Assembly (NCBI GenBank): GCA_028023455.1
Contig: JAQFVV010000031.1
Span: 3,164,001 to 3,228,000, forward strand
DNA from: Epiperipatus broadwayi
Lineage: Eukaryota > Onychophora > Udeonychophora > Euonychophora > Peripatidae
DNA: 64,000 nt
Reading direction: 5' to 3'
Under the pieces are notes generated by a model. That model was given only the letters and a program-made list of their open reading frames with translations. It had not been told where the DNA came from and searched no databases. This document shows positions 11,051-21,999 of this stretch, one piece after another. Numbering within the stretch: the first letter of the stretch is position 1; every line of letters starts with the position of its first letter. The translations under genes were made by a program, and so were the position numbers.

Positions 11051-13286
11051 ATAATATATATTCTAAAATAATAAATAAATAAATTGCAAAAAAAAAAAAC
11101 CCTTAATGTCATTACTTCAGTTTTCAAGTATTATTCAGAAAATAATATAATAGGGAAAAACAGGGACATAACTTATATAAATGCAACAAAATAATTGACA
11201 TTCTTTTAATATGACATGATTTATAAATTAGCCTATTAAATAATATAGTAATAAAACTGTAAAAAGTCATACTATTTGAATATACCATTCAGAAATGAAT
11301 AACATGTCAGTCAGTTCTTGCTGAATGCATTGTTATTTTATTACACTTTTAATGTATTATTCATCTCATATTTAAGTTGTTTATTGGTATTATCGTTGAA
11401 TTAATGATGTTTTCTTCTTTATTAAGGTATTAGCGTTGGCTTTATATATATATATATTTACAAAAGAATGGTTTGTTTCCGAAATAATACGATCTAATCA
11501 CTTTCGTTAAAATTTGCTTTCTTTTTCTCTAAGAAAAATAACTTTTAAATATAAATAAAAGCGGATAATTATAAAATTAAAACATTAATATAAGAAAAAA
11601 TAATAGTAAACTAACAAAATATATATATTTAAAAAAGCAAAAGAACTTTTAACCAAGATCGCGGCACGGCAGAAACAAAATAAATCTATAGAACAGTTTT
11701 CCTCTTAATCGAACCGTATTATGTGTGCAGGGAAAAAAAGCCAATTAGAAGTTAGTTGGAATGTAAATTTATTCGGCTTTTTTTTCATATTTATTTTTCT
11801 ATTTTTATTCTTTGCTTTATTTTATACATTTAAAATGGTGCATAGTCTCCTAGAACACGGTTTTCAAACTATCGTGAATTGTTTTAACTTAATAAAAATT
11901 AACTTATATATTTTTGAAATGATAAAAAAAAAAAGGTATTGAAATTCTGTTAAATAAATTATAATATATATTAAAAAATATTTAACTTAAATTAAAGTTG
12001 ATTTAAATATATTGTTATTATTATTGAGCAAATTAATTATTTAATAGATTAAAAAGGGTTAAAAATTATCCTTACAATATAATAATTATTTTACATTCAA
12101 TATTTTCATTGATTTACATATCAATAAATAAAAGTGGTCAAGTCTTTTAAGTACTAATAATTTAATTTTAAATACAGGAATATATTATATTGTTTATATT
12201 ACAAACACAACCAGACTAATTCAATAGATAGGGAAGGTCCACTATGCAGGAAAGCTTATCAAATTATAACTGCTTTACAGATTTACAACTTAGCATCGCT
12301 TTCGACTAGATCGGTCATATTCATAGCACTAACATAGAATGTGGAAGAAAGAACTTATAGGTTAATTAGTATGCAAGTTTGTGAATTTACATATACCACT
12401 TGCATGATAATACAAGGCATAATTTTTTTATTTATTGCATGGGTGTTGTTTATGATAAACTATGCCTCTTTGTATTTTCTCTTTCAAGCGATGTCAAATG
12501 AATCAAAATTGTGGCTAGTGTCAATCTCATGCTTTAAAAATATTGACGTTATGTTAATGTCTGTTTTGAAGGTTTGTATATATATTTGATCAACACTAAT
12601 CTAGTAGCTCTGTTGTCACAAGATTCACCATAATGAATTGTTTTGCAAGTGGGTTCTTTGCAGAAATTTTATAGATTATTTGGAGAACCTGGTCTGGATA
12701 TAACTTGTCTTTGGTATTATTCAGTAGTTGATTGAGCTTATGGGAGGGTCCTGAAATTAATATTGAATTCATCCGAGAAAATTGTTCTCAATTTTTGTGA
12801 TGCACCTGGTATAAAGGGAGACTGATCAATGCATTAGTGTTGTGGTGGTTTAAAGGCCTGGTATTTATTGTGAAATATAATTTTTTTTAAGAGCTCTAGT
12901 TAAATAATTTTGATCATACCCTGCCCCAATTAGGTCTTTTATGTAGTTTTTTATGCTATGTCTTCTATCTGCTCAAACTTGCTTAGCTTATAGTTTTTGT
13001 ACAGAAAACACTTAAAGCCAGCTAATTTGTTTGAGATGTGTAAATGAGGGCTAATAGCATAATGAATGTTGATAGGTTTCGTGATCATTTTGTAGTTTAC
13101 TTCTGCATTGGAGTGTTGGGTATACAAGTCCAACAATTTTATTCCTTTAACATGTTTTCCTGTTTTATTGTCCAGGCTAAGGAGGATAACAACAACTCTT
13201 TCCTTTCCTCATTATTAATCCAAAGTCTGATAATGTTTAAATAAACATTAATTTTACTATTTATAACTTTGTAAAAATATAAGTAC
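11051..13286. other. AT-rich non-coding tract
   Basis: No supported gene. A patch at 11400-11720 holds more CpG than its surroundings (GATCGCGGCACGG near 11660). The frames at 11721-11942 and 12341-12589 are low-complexity and unrecognised. A T/G-richer stretch at 12600-12870 has no frame or repeat partner that I could find. Confidence 0.5.
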
Positions 13287-13608
13287 TTTGAATATGCTAA
13301 ACAACCATATAATACTAAATTGTGCAAGCTCTTTATTATTATTACACAATGCTTTATTTCTTACAGTTACAGTTTTGATTGCCCCAGCAATCTTTTTCTG
13401 AATTTTATATCTCCTAATCTCAACTGTTAGGAGATATAAAGTTCTGAAGAAGATTTCTGGGGCAATCAAAACTGTAAACTGTAAGAAAGGATTGTAAATA
13501 AAGCATTGTGTAACAGTAGTAAAGTGCTTGGACAATTTGGTATTATATGGTATGCATTTGGCAATGCAATAAGAAAGAGTAGTTATTATACTTTTTGAAT
13601 ATGCTAAA
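13287..13608. mobile_element. foldback element flanked by a 15-bp direct repeat
   Basis: A 15-bp repeat TTTGAATATGCTAAA occurs exactly at 13287-13301 and again at 13594-13608. Between them is a 292-bp inverted repeat centred near 13420. Both arms carry the blocks CTTACAGTTTACAGTTTTGA (left arm slightly shorter) and ACACAATGCTTTATTT, and the inner tip is TATCTCCTAA ... TTAGGAGATA. Direct repeats of this length are usual for LINE-type insertion rather than for DNA transposons. The 118-codon frame crossing it is an accident of the palindrome. Confidence 0.65.
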
Positions 13609-14918
13609 TACATTTATTTTATTAATATAAAAGTTTTAGAGTACAGAATCTGCTTTTATGCATATCAGCATAGAATTTTTCTATAATCCTATTTAAAACA
13701 ATATATCAAAACAATATTTTGTTATTTTATAGAAAAAATACAAGTTTTTGAAATAGGTGTATATAGATTAATATTAATCTACATGAACATGTATATTCCC
13801 TCACTTTCTAGACATATAAAAATTCTCCCCCTACCCCCACTAATATTAAATAATAGCTAATAGTCCCAACAGAAGAATGGTGAAGAAAAAGACATTGCTC
13901 AGATAGTAATAAATTGTGTGTTTTTCTACTCTTGTTTTACTCTTAAAGAATTTACCAATCAATGTTAATCATTAGCTGAGTCAACAATAAACCAGATGCA
14001 TGAGTAAAGTCCTGAGCCTGAATGAAATCTAAAAGTATTCAATTATTTTGGATGAGGATTTGAACCCAATTTATATATATATATAGATATTGTAATTGAA
14101 AAATGATGGGTTATATTACTAATAAATTGTTAAGCTAGCCCACATGTTAAGAAGTCAAATGTTTTAAAGACAATAATATAAGAGAGCTATGAGTATCTAA
14201 ATATGTAGAACATAATCATTAATGTACTTTGGAGTCAAAATGCATTTGAAACTACATTCAATAAATAAATAATATAAATGATAATCTAAATTTAAACTCA
14301 GCTATAATAAACTGTAAATAAATCTATGTTTATATTTTTTATATTCTTAATAAATATTTTTCAAATGTCTACACATGTGTAATACTTCAACCAAAGTTGT
14401 TATGGCTGAATATGTACTCTAATCAGTTTTTAAAATAGTTAAATGTTTATTCAAATATCTGGATAAATACAAATTAAGTGTATGTGTTAGAAAAATTATA
14501 ATCAATATTTGACTGAATAAAGATAAGTGATATATATAATCTTATACAAAAAATAAATATGAAGACCAAGTTTAATTAATAAATAATTTCAAATTTTATT
14601 TGCATTAAATAAAAAAATATACTAAAAAAATTATGTTCTTATCTCCAGCTTTTTGCACGTAATATTTTTAATAAGCTCTAACTTTACATGGTAAAGCAGC
14701 ATACATATGTACTATGTTCGGCAGTAATATTTGATCTTTCATAAATAATAACAAAAGGTATACTTTATTAAGCCTAAAATTGGTTACCATTGAATAATAT
14801 TTCAAATAAATCAAAAATATGTTTTCTTGAGTTGATGATTCAATTACAACTTAGCTCCAATAAATATATTTTATTTCGACTAAACATTTCTACAAATATC
14901 ATCATTTTAAAAAAAAAC
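13609..14918. other. AT-rich non-coding tract
   Basis: No open frame of note, no recognised repeat partner and no RNA gene seen. Confidence 0.5.
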
Positions 14919-15288
14919 ATGTTAATTTATTAAGTAGCTTAACTACAAAAAAATATATACATGTGCACATACTTCTTTATCTACTATGGAATAAAAGGAA
15001 TAGTTTATCTTTTAAATATACAATGTAAGGAGTGCCATTATTGCTGAATATAAAACATCATTTACAATAAGTTTAGAGGAAAATTCGAAAGGTGATAGTT
15101 TCATATTGCAATTTAGAAACGAATGTTCCTCTAAACTTATTGTAAATGATGTTTTATATTCAGCAATAATGGCACTCCTTACATTGTATATTTAAAAGAT
15201 AAACTATTCCTTTTATTCTATAGTAGATAGAGAAGTATGTGCACATGTATATATTTTTTTGTAGTTAAGCTACTTAATAAATTAACAT
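14919..15288. mobile_element. near-perfect 370-bp hairpin (169-bp arms, 32-nt loop)
   Basis: The left arm 14919-15087 and right arm 15120-15288 are the same length and differ by only three substitutions and no indel in my comparison (about 98 percent). The loop is 15088-15119. It is non-coding, and no target duplication is evident at the ends. Such symmetry indicates a recent origin or continuing arm-to-arm conversion. Confidence 0.85.
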
Positions 15289-15413
15289 CACCAAAATTTA
15301 CTTCACCATTGTACATAAGTAAATAAAAAAAAAGTGATCATAAAATAAAAGTATTTGTAAAATTAAATTTTATTCTTCTAAGGTTAATTACTTCACCCAA
15401 AATAAATGAGATA

Positions 15414-16335
15414 TATACAGTATAAACAATGAGGATTGCCAATTCCTCTACAAGCTTTATGATAAATGCTTAGCCAGACACAGCACTTAAAATATCTCTG
15501 TCAGGAACCCCTTCACAAACCTCTGACCATGGTTTCGTGCTTTGGCACTCCTCAGAGAGGTATCAGGCTAGGTTCAGACACTAAATCTAAAAATGCCAAC
15601 CCAAAGCCAAGCACGTATTTAAAAGTTATCTATTGAGTGGAACATTCTGAAATTTTCAGACATCTACATGTCTTCAAACCCAGCTATCCAACTCAAATAG
15701 CTATATGGGGCTGATATATCTTCAGCCATACCATATAGTAGTAGTCTTAGCAATATAAAATTGCATAAGACTTATGGCAGAGACTATAAATATTCAAAAT
15801 AAGTCATAGATCATGTGATCTATGACTTATTTTGACTATTTATAGTCTCTGCCACAAGTCTTATGCAATTTAGGGTCATGTGATCTATGACTTATTTTGA
15901 CTATTTATAGTCTCTGCCACAAGTCTTATGCAATTTTATATTGCTAAGACTACTACTATATGGTATGGCTGAAGATCTATCAGCCCCATATAGCTATTTG
16001 AGTTGGATAGCTGGGTTTGAAGACATGTAGATGTCTGAAAATTTCAGAATTTTCCACTCAATAGATAACTTTTTAATAAGTGCTTGGCTTTGGGTTGGCA
16101 TTTTTAGATCTAGTGTCTGAACTTAGCCTGACACCTCTCTGAGGAGTGCCAAAGCATGAAACCATGGTCAGAGGTTTAGGAAGGGATTCCTGACAGAGAT
16201 ATTTTAAGTGCTGGCTCTGGCTAAGCATTTATCATAAAGCTTGTAGAGGAATTGACAATCCTCATTGCTTATAACTTATAAGCTTAAGAGATAGGGTCAT
16301 GTGACCTATGACTCTTAATTTGAATATACAGTATA
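15414..16335. mobile_element. 900-bp foldback element with arms of about 400 bp and a duplicated centre
   Basis: The left arm (about 15425-15820) and right arm (about 15880-16268) are reverse complements at roughly 93-95 percent. The centre, a palindrome built on GTCATAGATCACATGATC-like sequence followed by TTATAGTCTCTGCCACAAG, occurs twice in tandem (about 15814-15872 and 15873-15935). A third degraded copy of the central motif lies at the right end (16289-16312). An 11-bp palindromic direct repeat TATACAGTATA flanks the unit at 15414-15424 and 16325-16335 and may be the target duplication. Non-coding. Confidence 0.75.
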
Positions 16336-16774
16336 TTTATATATTATTAAATTAATGCATATACCTATTTTTTATACTTGCATATCTACTAAATGCTAAA
16401 ACATAGTTTCATAATAAAAGAGTAAAAAAATCATCATTACTACATTTCTATTTTTTAATTAAAATTCACAGATGTTCTGGACTGTTTTGCCCCATGGCAG
16501 TTTTTATAAATACATGGAAAAAGTTGAGATTGTAGAAAAAATTATTAGTACTTAAAGATGAATTTTTTAAAAGTTGTTTTGGTCTATTTTTTATAAGAGA
16601 CTTGTAATTACAACAATTTGATAAAATCAATGAGTAATTTCTTTGAAATTCTCAATAAATTCTATAGTAATTGATTTTTAAGTATTTCTTTTCAGGATAG
16701 TTATATAGATTATTTAAAATATACAATTTGAAGATGCTCTTTTATGCCAAATTGAAAATTAATAGAGCAGTTGA
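16336..16774. other. AT-rich non-coding tract
   Basis: I see no gene and no repeat here. Confidence 0.5.
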
Positions 16775-18175
16775 AAGATTAGTGGACTTCTAAGAAAAGG
16801 TAGATTAACTGCTCATGTTTATTAACTGCTTACACATAATAAAAGTTTTATAAATATATCTGTAGAATATTAGTAAAATAAACAATTGCAATAGTAAGAA
16901 GTTGTACTAGTAAGCAATGAGTAATAGTGGCCATTTTTGAACATTTTATATACATTTGTCACCTTTTATTGATGTACACAATTCCATTGGACTTTTTGAA
17001 CATATAATTTTAACTCTACATTTTCGTATATGTCATACATTGTTAAATCTGGACCACATTATTTATCAATGTGTAGCACTTAATCAAATATGATGTGTAA
17101 TACCTACAGAAAACCTGGTACAGTCATTAATTACATAACTGTTGCTTTTCAGGGAAGGTCAATACCTAACATTAGGGTGGCCACATTTGTACCATACGCG
17201 CACTGGTGCACCAGATGTACTTTCTTACTCAGCAATAATACTAGACAACACCCAGCTACATTTAACAACAAACTGTTACACATTCAAAATAGAGACAGAA
17301 TAATAACCACCCCCCACTTAGATGCAGTGACTTGGTTACTGTTAAGGCAATTGCCAAGGTTGTCAATGCTGCAAAAGAAACTAGCATAGAACTTACATTT
17401 AAAAAGGCAAAAGACATGTGGGCAAAACTAAATAAGCTCATCAAACTTTAGAACTCTTGTTTATTTTTGTTTTTTATTCTTTATATAATTACAGTCTATT
17501 AACCACAAAGTGTAACCACTAAATTCCTTAATATATGTTCACCCTAATATTACTCATTGTACGTTAAGTTTGAATTTTTTTGATGTAAACTTGTGTAAAC
17601 CATTGAGATCAATAAAGCCTTTATTGAAACATAATTTTGTAGAGAAGTGAACACACATAACTGCTACCTTTTGAATGTTGACTTTGGAAGTTGAAAATTA
17701 TTTTATATAAATTATATTAAAATTTATAAAGCATTTCTCCATTATTTAAAAATATTCATGCATATACACTTTATTATTATATTAGCTTGAAATGCTGATC
17801 TTTAGTTTATTATTTTATTATTGTAAAAAAGTAGATGACTTTATTGGCATTAAATATTAATATAATCTAAGTTTATTATGTATTCCCTTTCTTGTTTTGC
17901 TCTAACTATGCATATAGGAATATTTTAAAATATTTGAATGGAAAACAAAATATTAATTTTAATAACACAATTATAAATATTTAAACACTTCTGACCTTGA
18001 ATAAGTAAAAATGCTGCATTAAATTCTTAAATATATATACAACAGTGGTGATATTAGTAACTTTTGTAAATAAGTGTTAAGACAATTTGTTTATAGTTTA
18101 GCTTTATATCAGAACTAATAACAAAAAGTTTTAAATCAATCAAAGTCTGTTCCAGATCTAACCATCATGTTACTC
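16775..18175 (+). repeat. dispersed repeat family C, copy 1 (interrupted)
   Basis: Aligns with 24515-25990 in the same orientation. Shared blocks include GAACATTTTA(T/C)ATA with the preceding GTAGTAAGCA-like block, the TTTATTATGTATTCCCTTT block and the final GATCTAACCATCA. Without its insertion the unit is about 800 bp. It has no coding content and no terminal repeats that I can define. Copy 1 carries an extra segment of about 590 bp (17052-17640) that copy 2 lacks. Confidence 0.75.
17052..17640 (+). pseudogene. insertion in family C copy 1, possible retrocopy of an unidentified transcript
   Basis: This segment is absent from family C copy 2, so it is an insertion. It is richer in C and G than its flanks. 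It contains a 99-codon frame at 17090-17389; a second, overlapping frame covers about 17330-17450 and reads KAIAKVVNAAKETSIELTF and onward to a stop. The segment ends with an AATAAAGCC polyadenylation-like signal at about 17611. This is the look of a decayed cDNA copy, but there is no poly(A) tail and no target duplication that I can see. I do not recognise the protein in either frame. It could instead be a non-coding transposon. Confidence 0.35.
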
Positions 18176-18349
18176 TCCTGCTTACCAAAAAAAAAAAAAT
18201 TATTTGACTTAATGACAATTGAAAATGGGTTATATTGGAAAATAGGATTTTCCTGATAAAGTGGATTATTATTTTGTAAGAAGAAAATACTTAACTTTAT
18301 AAACGAGTTTTAATTTTATTCAAATAAAATCAAATATATCTATTATAAC

Positions 18350-19200
18350 AGTTGAGGTAGTTGAGTCTTACCATATCTGCCGTATAGGGCACCACCAGGC
18401 TATTGGAACCTAGAAAATTTGTATAGTAGGCAGATACACAAATTAAAGATCCAACTTTATTTATTATAAATATATATTGACCATTAGCCCTTGCCACTAG
18501 CTCAAGAAGTAGCAGAGGTTTAAAATATATTTATTAAAATATATTTTTAATAAAGATAAACAAAAATAAACTAAATCACTGCCAATACTAATAACACAAA
18601 AGATTTTATTTACGTATATATATATAACAACAAATTTGAAAAATAAATTACTAAAAAAAAATTATTTAGGTTTCATTATTTTTTTTTTAAATGTTGAGCA
18701 TAGATAGGCTACCCAGACTACGCACTTAAGATTTTTGAAACATTTGATTCCAGGATAAAAGTTCACAGTCACACCAACTCTTGCTTCCCGATATATATAC
18801 ACAACCAATGCAATGCAGCATGATATTATTTAAAGGACATGATCCTTGTCCAGTACAGGAATGTGCATCTGTCTGGTGAAGGAATCGTGTATATAAAATA
18901 TTAAAGAGAAATGCTACTTATGGATGGCAGAGTGGTCTATTTTGCTGACTTATAGTTCCTATCCATAGAGCTAAAAGATGTCAATGTCGTGGGAAAAATT
19001 CCACGTCCATTTCAACACAATGACATTAATGTATTCAGTCGGGCACATTGCCCTGTATGCTAACACACTTCACATTACATTGATATAAGCATCCATATAT
19101 TCCTCCACCAGCATTAACAAATAGTCTGAAATCAAAACTCTTTTAAATTAACATATACTTAAACAAGTCTAAGCAGTTATCTACACCCAACTTATATTTA
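18350..19200 (-). repeat. dispersed repeat family B, copy 1 (minus)
   Basis: The reverse complement matches 62250-63330 in long blocks: the AGGCTATT(G/A)GAAC(C/T) block near 18397, CACTAGCTCAAG(A/G)AGTAGC near 18497, GTACAGGAATGTGCATCTGT near 18853, and a stretch with CTGAATAC and GTTAGCATA near 19040-19070. On the minus strand the inner end is followed by TGGTGCCC (18387-18394), and the other copy has TGGCGCCC at the same place. That resembles a primer binding site, so the family may be the LTR of an otherwise lost retroelement. This is an inference. Confidence 0.6.
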
Positions 19201-21462
19201 AGTCAATTTAATAATTTAAATCTTTAGAAAAAATATTTAGTTCAGATATTAACTTATTTTAAAATCGCATATGTATTTAACCTATTTTAAAATCAAATAA
19301 AGCATTTGACTTATTTTTAAAACCCAATAATGCACAAATAATGATATGTGTTCAATTTTATCTTTAAATTTATGTTTGCAATCACAAACTCCTGCCCTAT
19401 TACAAACACATCTTATACTAAGCATAAAAAAAAAAAAATACATAATACATATTTTAAATGTTTTATGTTTGAATTTTAGATAAGACTTTTAAAATTGCAA
19501 AGTTTATAAAAATAAAATTTAGATCAGGAGAGAAAGTTTATAGTTCATATTTAAAGAAAAATAAAGTTCAGAGATTTTAAATTAAAGAAAGTTTATAGTT
19601 CATTTTTATCATTTATAATTTATACTTTCCTTTCTCTGGGCTCGTTCCTTTGCGATGAAGATCTAAATTTATGCAAGGGCCATTTCTTTCAGATGATGAT
19701 GATTTATGAACATTTAAAATGATTTATGAAGATGGTTCCAGTGGTTTGATCTTGGGATACACGGAAATGAAAGCTACCTTCGGCCCCACCGGTCCGAGGA
19801 AAGCGTGATTAAAACAGATTACATTTTAATAATAGCAACAATAATTCAAATTTCTTTTCTTTTGCAACTGTGACAAATGAATTCAAAAATTCTAATCTTC
19901 TTTCTCTATTTCTTTTGAATTTTTCCTTTTATAGTCCTGAAACATCTTATCTAGAAATGCTCGGATCTATCTGACATATTTCATATGTGTATTTTATTAG
20001 TTCATTGCTTCTGTGGTTAAATAGATTTTTCCTCTGTGGTCTGTATACATATGTATCTTGGGTGGAAAAAGCAAGTCTTTTGTTTCTATCTCTTGACTCT
20101 TACCTATTTCATAGTCTTTTTAAAGGTCATTTTGCCCTAATGACCTGTTTGTAATTTCATTTTTGTTAAGAAAGAACTCTTCGTTATTTTTAACATTAAA
20201 AGATTTTTATTGTTTTATTTTAAGATTAGAATCTTTGCTTCGATTCTATAAATTCTTTAAGCTTATTTTATTTTCAATATTTAAATGTTACTTATTAATA
20301 AATTAATAATTCATTATTTATGCATTTTGAACGTCTGTGCATTTAACTCGTTATTAGATATCTAAAAAAAAAAACTTAAATGTAACATATATAAATATTC
20401 CATTACACTATAAATATTTATTATTAACTATGTAGCTAAATTAAAAATATATTCTATCTTAACTAATTTGTAATAAATTAAACACTTTATGCATTAATTA
20501 GATCAGATTTTATCAATTGACTACACGCCACAGATCAATAAATTTTTACATTTTTTTATTAAAACAAATGAAGTATTGAACAAAAAAAATGAACAAAAGG
20601 GCAGGGTCTTTTTATAATAAAATGTAATTATTGTAGCATTTAACAAATTTAATATATATGAGGAGGACTTAAAATAACTGGTATCGTTCTATAGTATGCG
20701 CGCCTGTTGTAGTATATACTTTTGCTGTTACGTACTTTTTGCAGAAACTCTTTTGCATCAATCTGCCAAATGATATCACCGTATTAAATTGTGGGAACAT
20801 GTAACACATTTTTTTTAAAGTGCATTTTGTATATTTGTTAATTTTCTTTGTAATGGTTGAAATGTTGGAATTAACACTGTTTTTTTTTTTTACACAAATG
20901 GCATTTTTCTCTCTCTCAGATTTAGTTTGTAATGGTCAGGCATTTTATCTGCAAGTTCTGAAACATTTATCTGATATGGTAAAACATAAACATACCATTT
21001 TTCTGCAAAGAAAAGAGTACTAACTTCACCCAACAGTGTCATCCCTCAATGCCTTGAATGTGAAACAGTTTTTAATTAAATTTGCATGATCCAACTTATC
21101 TATTAGCCATATTTTCTCAATCTCATTTCATGCAAGTATTTTTAATCTTGCAAATGAAAACATGTCTCAATTTTTTATTTGTGAACTTAAAACTGGTGGA
21201 TGTGACAGATGCATTAAAACACATTATTTTACAAGAGTTTCTGGACTACTTCGAAAAATGATAAACTGGTTTAGGCTGATGCATTGCATTAAATAGACTA
21301 TACTTTTTAAAGTGATTCAATTTGCAACATCTAAAAATAAATATACAATTTTTTATTATAAAATTTCAGTTATTTTTCAGGTCCCATTGTGTATATATTT
21401 TCAAAGAATGACAAAAAAACATAGAATAATTGACAAATCTATACAAAAGTAAATTAACTAAC
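19201..21462. other. AT-rich non-coding tract
   Basis: No supported gene. GAAAGTTTATAGTTCAT occurs at about 19533 and 19587 (local duplication). 19620-19810 is CpG- and GC-richer (CTTCGGCCCCACCGGTCC near 19775) but has no frame and no partner in the window. The frame at 20820-21023 is low-complexity. Confidence 0.45.
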
Positions 21463-21893
21463 AAAATATTAAACAAGGCAAAACTCTCCATACAATAGTG
21501 CCATCCTGTGCCAAACAGAGTAATCAATGGATGCCAGAAGACTTGTACGTAAAATCCCTATCTAGTGGCTACTCATCCAATATCCCGAGACTAGTTTTTG
21601 TTGAGATTAAATTGAAAATATTATTGTGTTTTCAATTGCATTTTCATAGCTTTGTAGTTAAGTGGAGATAAAAAGTGGCTCCTGTAGGGTTGCATTAAAT
21701 CCTAAGATCTAGGCGCAGTGCTCTCAGATCCAAGGCTCTTCATTGATGAAGGCCACAATCCAGAAACTAGTCTGGAATATTGTATAAGTAGGCACTAGAT
21801 GGGGTTTTTATGCACAAGCCTTCTGGCATCCATTGATTACTCTGTTTGGCACCGGGTCTATTGTATAGAGAATTTTGCCTTGTTTAAAATATT
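21463..21893. mobile_element. 415-bp MITE with long TIRs and an 8-bp direct repeat
   Basis: The element is 21471-21885. Its ends are AAACAAGGCAAAA(C/T)TCTC and the reverse complement, with imperfect TIRs continuing for about 130 bp (shared GCCAAACAGAGTAATCAATG block). AAAATATT occurs directly outside both ends (21463-21470 and 21886-21893). An 8-bp duplication is typical of hAT elements. Because TTAA also sits at both ends, a piggyBac-type reading (TTAA duplication, ends ACAAGGC) cannot be excluded. A fragment of the same end occurs at about 47995-48020. Confidence 0.75.
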
Positions 21894-21999
21894 AAACTAA
21901 TAAAAAACAAAATCTGAAGAAAGAGAAATAATATTAAATAACTGAGTGAAACACACAAATATAAAACCAATATGACTGTTGCTGATTTTTTGTAGTAAT

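Noticed and set aside
13257-13613. 118-codon minus-strand frame
   Set aside because: It spans both arms of a foldback element, so it is open by symmetry, not by coding constraint.
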